Source of the DNA: Sulfurimonas sp. | GTDB lineage: Bacteria; Campylobacterota; Campylobacteria; Campylobacterales; Sulfurimonadaceae | Reading direction: 5' to 3' | Assembly: GCA_002733155.1 (NCBI GenBank) | Contig: NVUO01000020.1 | Location: 6,724-12,131 of the forward strand | Length of the DNA stretch: 5,408 bases | Shown here: in pieces, positions 5,053 through 5,408 of the stretch | How positions within the stretch are numbered: the stretch's first letter is position 1 | Layout of the letters: every line of letters begins with the position of its first letter | Made by a program: the position numbers and the translations under genes | Notes under the pieces: generated by a model | Told to the model about the DNA's origin: nothing | The model's database searches: none | What the model saw: the letters and a program-made list of their open reading frames with translations, nothing else

Positions 5053-5408
5053 TTTTCTTCTAGCCCATCTCGCAAAAAATCTTGCGGGCACTAATTTTTC
5101 ATCTATTTTTTTAGCACTTAAAATATTTTCTGTTAATATCTTTGCTAAATATGGAGCTAAAACAAAACCATATCCAGCACTTCCATTTATCATATAAAGA
5201 TTTGGATAATAAAAAAAGTCATCAAAGTTAGGTTTTTTTACCCTTAGTTTATTTCCAAGTTCATGTATAGTTTCATTTGCTAATACTAACTTTCCAAGCA
5301 AAGGCATATAATCACTTGAACCTGAACGAAGACCTGTAAAGTCTCTTAGTATCTCTATATTTTCTAAGTTTAGAGTTTTTTTTGCTTTTTGTAATAACTC
5401 CTCCCTTC
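5044..5408 (-). CDS. mnmC: FAD-dependent oxidoreductase C-terminus, probably MnmC tRNA-modification enzyme (partial)
   Basis: Only the last 120 residues are in the window; the 5' part lies beyond 5408. MnmC removes the carboxymethyl group from cmnm5(s2)U at the tRNA wobble position with its C-terminal FAD domain, and methylates the product with its N-terminal domain. The visible part reads as the end of a DAO-fold domain: FTGLRSGSSDYMPLLGKL near the upstream end, then the FAD-contact loop YPNLYMINGSAGYGFVLAPYLAK, and a basic tail PARFFARWARRK. The G-x-RS...D-x-P-LLG pattern and the arginine-rich ending fit MnmC better than glycine oxidase or D-amino-acid dehydrogenase, but the decisive N-terminal methyltransferase domain is not visible. 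The frame is open to the window edge, so an internal ATG at 5307 is not a real start. Its TAG stop (5046-5044) lies inside the convergent neighbour. Confidence 0.75.
   Translation of the reverse strand, partial: REELLQKAKKTLNLENIEILRDFTGLRSGSSDYMPLLGKLVLANETIHELGNKLRVKKPNFDDFFYYPNLYMINGSAGYGFVLAPYLAKILTENILSAKKIDEKLVPARFFARWARRKLA
5047..5065. terminator. Weak hairpin at the convergent gene junction
   Basis: GGCTAG and CTAGCC make a 6-bp stem with a 7-base loop (TTTTCTT), inside the 3' ends of both converging genes. No T-run follows on either strand, so it is a poor intrinsic terminator. It is, however, the only stem seen where both transcripts must end. Confidence 0.2.

Overview
The window is very AT-rich, with short intergenic gaps, AAGGA-type ribosome binding sites and TATAAT-type -10 boxes with weak -35 regions. 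Together with the protein types (an EptA/EptC-like transferase and an epsilon-type MnmC end), this suggests a Campylobacterota chromosome, most like the Arcobacter group. That placement is inference from style and recognised families; no marker gene in the window proves it.

Layout. Positions 1-3212 hold three minus-strand genes for cell-envelope proteins. In transcription order they are an N-terminally anchored alpha/beta hydrolase (3212-2451), an ElyC/DUF218 membrane protein overlapping it by 4 bases (2454-1699), and a lipid A-type phosphoethanolamine transferase (1590 to beyond position 1). The transferase has its own likely promoter and, oddly, no ATG/GTG/TTG where its start must lie. A 157-base divergent promoter region separates this block from a plus-strand gene for a secreted spondin-domain protein (3370-4044).

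Positions 4045-4317 are non-coding and hold the most structured piece of the window. It is a small MITE-like element (about 4065-4242) with 15-bp terminal inverted repeats, two internal hairpins whose stems differ by compensated base pairs, a perfect 19-bp tandem duplication and an imperfect 45-bp tandem duplication. After it comes an unrecognised cytoplasmic protein gene (4318-5052) with a dyad over its promoter/RBS area. That gene converges on, and overlaps by 9 bases, the 3' end of a minus-strand FAD oxidoreductase that looks like the C-terminal part of MnmC (5044 to beyond 5408).

How they work together: the three minus-strand genes plausibly all act at the inner membrane/periplasm on envelope lipids or carriers. 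The spondin protein is exported. The unknown gene and mnmC are cytoplasmic and have no visible link to the rest. No complete new defence or mobile system is evident. The best candidates for a second look are the non-canonical start of the transferase, the palindromic element, and the unrecognised gene with its dyad.
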